A stretch of 8,562 nucleotides of DNA from DATBMY01 sp036554605 (lineage in GTDB: Bacteria > Acidobacteriota > Blastocatellia > UBA7656): assembly GCA_036554605.1 (NCBI GenBank), contig DATBMY010000346.1, forward strand, positions 1 to 8,562, written 5' to 3'. Position 1 is the stretch's first letter. Every line of letters starts with the position of its first letter. The translations under genes and the position numbers were made by a program. Of this stretch, positions 6,827 to 8,562 are shown one piece after another. The notes beneath the pieces are model-generated. The model had not been told where the DNA came from and searched no databases. It worked only from the letters and a program-made list of their open reading frames with translations.

Positions 6827-8338
6827 ATGCGAGTAAATAGAATCAAATATTTCATACTTGCCATGTTCGTTGCAGCCGGCGCGTCCGCTTTAATTCATGG
6901 CGGAAAGGCGGATTCCACATTCAGCCCCGCCATCCCCGTGGCATGGGATGATCAAGCTATGGCCACTTTGGAGGTGCCGCTGGCCGACCCTGCCAGCTCC
7001 CCAAAACACATCTCGGCCGATTATTACTATCAAATCCCCGTACGCCCAATCTACAAAAGCTATCCGGCTTATGCTCCCGGTAAAGAGCCGCCCGGTTATA
7101 TGGAATGGCTCAAGCAGCAGGAGCCCGCCGAGGCCTTCGACCTTTCCGAGCTCAAGACCGAAGCCGACTGGATCAAGGCGGGTGAAGTCGTCTTCGATGC
7201 GCCTGCCTTCTACAATACTCTGGTCAGAGTAGCCGACGTCAGAGACCCGCTGTGGCACGAAAAGACCGGTGTGCGGGCGGCCGGGGATGGCACGCTGCCC
7301 TGGTTTCGCTATGTTGTCAGGGAAAAAGGAAAGGTAGAGATGGCGACGCTCTCCTGCGCGATGTGTCACACTCGGGTGATGCCCGACGGCACAGTCGTCA
7401 AAGGGGCGCAGGGGAATTTTCCCTTTGAGCGAGTGGCTGAGCTCTTTGCGAGGGACTTCACACCGGACCGTATCCGAAACTTCGAGCGTTCTTTTTTTGC
7501 CGCCCCCTGGATCAAGCCCGACCCGTTAACGGGGCTTGATCAAATGTCGCTCGAACAGATCGCCGAATGGCACACCGCAATCCCGCCCGGCGTGATTGCG
7601 CGCCAGGGCACCAGCCCCATCTACCCCCCGCAGATCCCGGACCTGATCGGCGTCAAAGACCGGAAGTATCTCGATCACACGGGCCTTCAACTCCATCGCT
7701 CGATCGCGGACATGATGCGTTACTCCGCGTTGAATCAGGGCGCCGACATGCTTTCCAGCTACGGAGGGTTCATCCCGGGCGCGAGAGATTCTCGCACCTT
7801 GCCCGACCCGCTGACGCGCAGTCGCTATAGCGACGAGCAACTCTATGCGCTGGCGCTCTACATCTACTCGCTCAACCCCCCGGCGAACCCGAACAGGTTC
7901 GACCGCCTGGCCGCGCGCGGGCAGCAGGTCTTCAAGCGGGAAGGTTGTGCCGTCTGCCACACGCCGCCGCTCTACACCAACAACAAACTGACTCCGGTCG
8001 TCGGCTTCAACGTCCCCGCCGAGCACCTGGAGAAATATGATATTTTACCGCGCTCGGTCGGCACGGACCCGGCGCTGGCGCTCAAGACCAGAAGGGGGAC
8101 GGGCTACTACAAGGTACCGTCTTTAAAAGGCGTCTGGTATCGCGGGCCGTTCGAGCATAACGGCTCGGTGGCTACGCTTGAGGACTGGTTCGACCCGCGC
8201 CGCCTCAGGGATGATTACGTGCCGACGGGGTTTCGTGGCGCCGGGATGAAGACGCGCGCCGTCAAGGGGCATGCCTTCGGCCTGAACCTTTCGGCCGAGG
8301 ACCGAAAGGCTCTGATCGCATTTCTCAAAACATTATGA
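6827..8338 (+). CDS. Exported c-type cytochrome with two CXXCH haem sites, MauG/CcP-like C-terminus
   Basis: This is a 503-residue protein predicted to carry two covalent haems: C177-A-M-C180-H181 and C374-A-V-C377-H378. The N-terminus (basic start, then YFILAMFVAAGASALI) is a Sec signal or anchor, as required for periplasmic haem attachment. The start has AGGGAG (6814-6819) 7 nt upstream. The C-terminal haem domain resembles di-heme cytochrome c peroxidase, MauG and RoxA relatives: YYKVPSLKGVWYRGPFEHNGSVATLEDWF runs from 427 to 455, then KGHAFGLNLS (480-489) and EDRKALIAFLKTL (491-503). M474 just before KGHAFG is a candidate distal haem ligand. The first haem is preceded by about 170 residues without recognisable domains and followed by a His-rich stretch (H249, H284, H290). 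It is likely a periplasmic electron-transfer or peroxidase-like oxidoreductase; the reaction cannot be assigned. It is probably co-transcribed with the DUF3574 gene. Confidence 0.85.
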   Translation: MRVNRIKYFILAMFVAAGASALIHGGKADSTFSPAIPVAWDDQAMATLEVPLADPASSPKHISADYYYQIPVRPIYKSYPAYAPGKEPPGYMEWLKQQEPAEAFDLSELKTEADWIKAGEVVFDAPAFYNTLVRVADVRDPLWHEKTGVRAAGDGTLPWFRYVVREKGKVEMATLSCAMCHTRVMPDGTVVKGAQGNFPFERVAELFARDFTPDRIRNFERSFFAAPWIKPDPLTGLDQMSLEQIAEWHTAIPPGVIARQGTSPIYPPQIPDLIGVKDRKYLDHTGLQLHRSIADMMRYSALNQGADMLSSYGGFIPGARDSRTLPDPLTRSRYSDEQLYALALYIYSLNPPANPNRFDRLAARGQQVFKREGCAVCHTPPLYTNNKLTPVVGFNVPAEHLEKYDILPRSVGTDPALALKTRRGTGYYKVPSLKGVWYRGPFEHNGSVATLEDWFDPRRLRDDYVPTGFRGAGMKTRAVKGHAFGLNLSAEDRKALIAFLKTL

Positions 8339-8367
8339 AAGGGCAACTAATCAAAAGGGGGATGTGC

Positions 8368-8393
8368 GTGGGCTACTCTACGGGGTAGCCCGC
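8368..8393 (+). terminator. Hairpin downstream of the cytochrome gene
   Basis: GGGCTAC (8370-8376) pairs perfectly with GTAGCCC (8385-8391) around an 8-nt loop. Two more pairs (one G-T) extend the stem to 8368-8393. It begins 30 nt after the cytochrome stop. There is no T-run on the + strand side. On the opposite strand it is followed by CCCCCTTTTG, so it could work there too. It may end the mRNA or stabilise its 3' end. Confidence 0.45.
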
Positions 8394-8445
8394 ATTGACC
8401 CAGCCGTTCGTCCCACCTACGACATTAAAAAGTTGCTTGAAGCCG

Positions 8446-8562
8446 CGCCTCTAAAGCATGCTTGTGGCCGCGCTTGAACGGTACCCGCGCGCGCAAACGA
8501 CCGCGGTCGGGCGCTCGGGGTCAAGTTCTCTCGCGTCACTGTCCAGGCGATTAAGCGGCAGG
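8446..8562 (+). pseudogene. Decayed serine recombinase (resolvase) C-terminal remnant, runs to the window edge
   Basis: Two adjacent frames together read like the end of the catalytic domain and the linker of Tn3-type resolvases. Frame A (8446-8514) gives RL-stop-SMLVAALERYPRAQTTAVGR, comparable to the family's 'GRL-x-F-S-ML-G-A-x-A-E-x-ER....R-T-A-x-GR'. Frame B (8511-8562) continues with ALGVKFSRVTVQAIKRQ, comparable to 'A-x-GVKFGRKPKLT-x-x-Q-x-x-A-x-KR'. An in-frame TAA (8452-8454) and a frameshift near 8511-8515 separate the pieces, and the family's usual KPKL is missing after GVKFSR. No intact upstream catalytic domain is present. The match is from memory of the family pattern over about 36 residues, so it could be chance. 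If real, it marks an old mobile element or integration scar beside the cytochrome gene. Confidence 0.4.

Noticed and set aside
8362..8388. Eight-codon frame MCVGYSTG after AGGGGG, faintly like the GYARVST start of serine recombinases
   Set aside because: It is too short to judge and overlaps the hairpin at 8368-8393. The distance to the recombinase-like relic is far too small for the missing domain, so the likeness is not used as evidence.
1..8562. CRISPR array, tRNA, rRNA, intact transposase or toxin-antitoxin pair
   Set aside because: I found no regularly spaced repeats, no tRNA-like cloverleaf and no such protein on either strand. The window is mostly ordinary metabolic and redox genes.

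Overview
The window looks like chromosomal DNA from a GC-rich, Gram-negative, environmental heterotroph. The gene mix fits Acidobacteriota best: an exported AbgB-like M20 amidohydrolase, an exported D-aminoacylase-type amidohydrolase with an NTF2-like tail, an ACS-type MFS carrier, a DUF3574 protein and a MauG-like di-heme cytochrome. The taxonomic guess rests on gene style only, with no rRNA or marker gene to confirm it. Every gene I can support is on the + strand.

Layout. (1) Bases 1-222 hold the C-terminal end of an NTF2-like (DUF4440-type) protein. Two perfect-stem hairpins follow. (2) Bases 336-6033 hold four genes with short gaps (56, 57 and 26 nt) that probably form one operon: exported M20 amidohydrolase, DUF2306-like membrane protein, exported N-acyl-D-amino-acid deacylase homologue fused to a SnoaL-like domain, and an MFS transporter. 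The simplest reading is a scavenging pathway in which two exported amidohydrolases cut amide-linked acyl/aminoacyl compounds and the carrier imports a product. The substrate cannot be read from the sequence. (3) Bases 6034-6326 are non-coding and contain a local AT-rich island, the best place for a new promoter. (4) Bases 6327-8338 hold an exported DUF3574 protein and, 11 nt later, an exported c-type cytochrome with two CXXCH haem sites. Their spacing implies one mRNA. (5) Bases 8339-8562 hold a hairpin and what reads as a decayed serine-recombinase (resolvase) C-terminus, broken by a stop and a frameshift.

Most notable points: the deacylase homologue has lost the HxH metal motif of its superfamily but keeps the Cys/His/His/Asp set, and it carries a C-terminal SnoaL-like domain; its ribosome-binding site can pair with an upstream segment and is duplicated 19 nt upstream; and a recombinase relic lies at the right edge. 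No CRISPR array, tRNA, rRNA or intact mobile element is visible. I do not see a clear-cut new defence or mobile system here.
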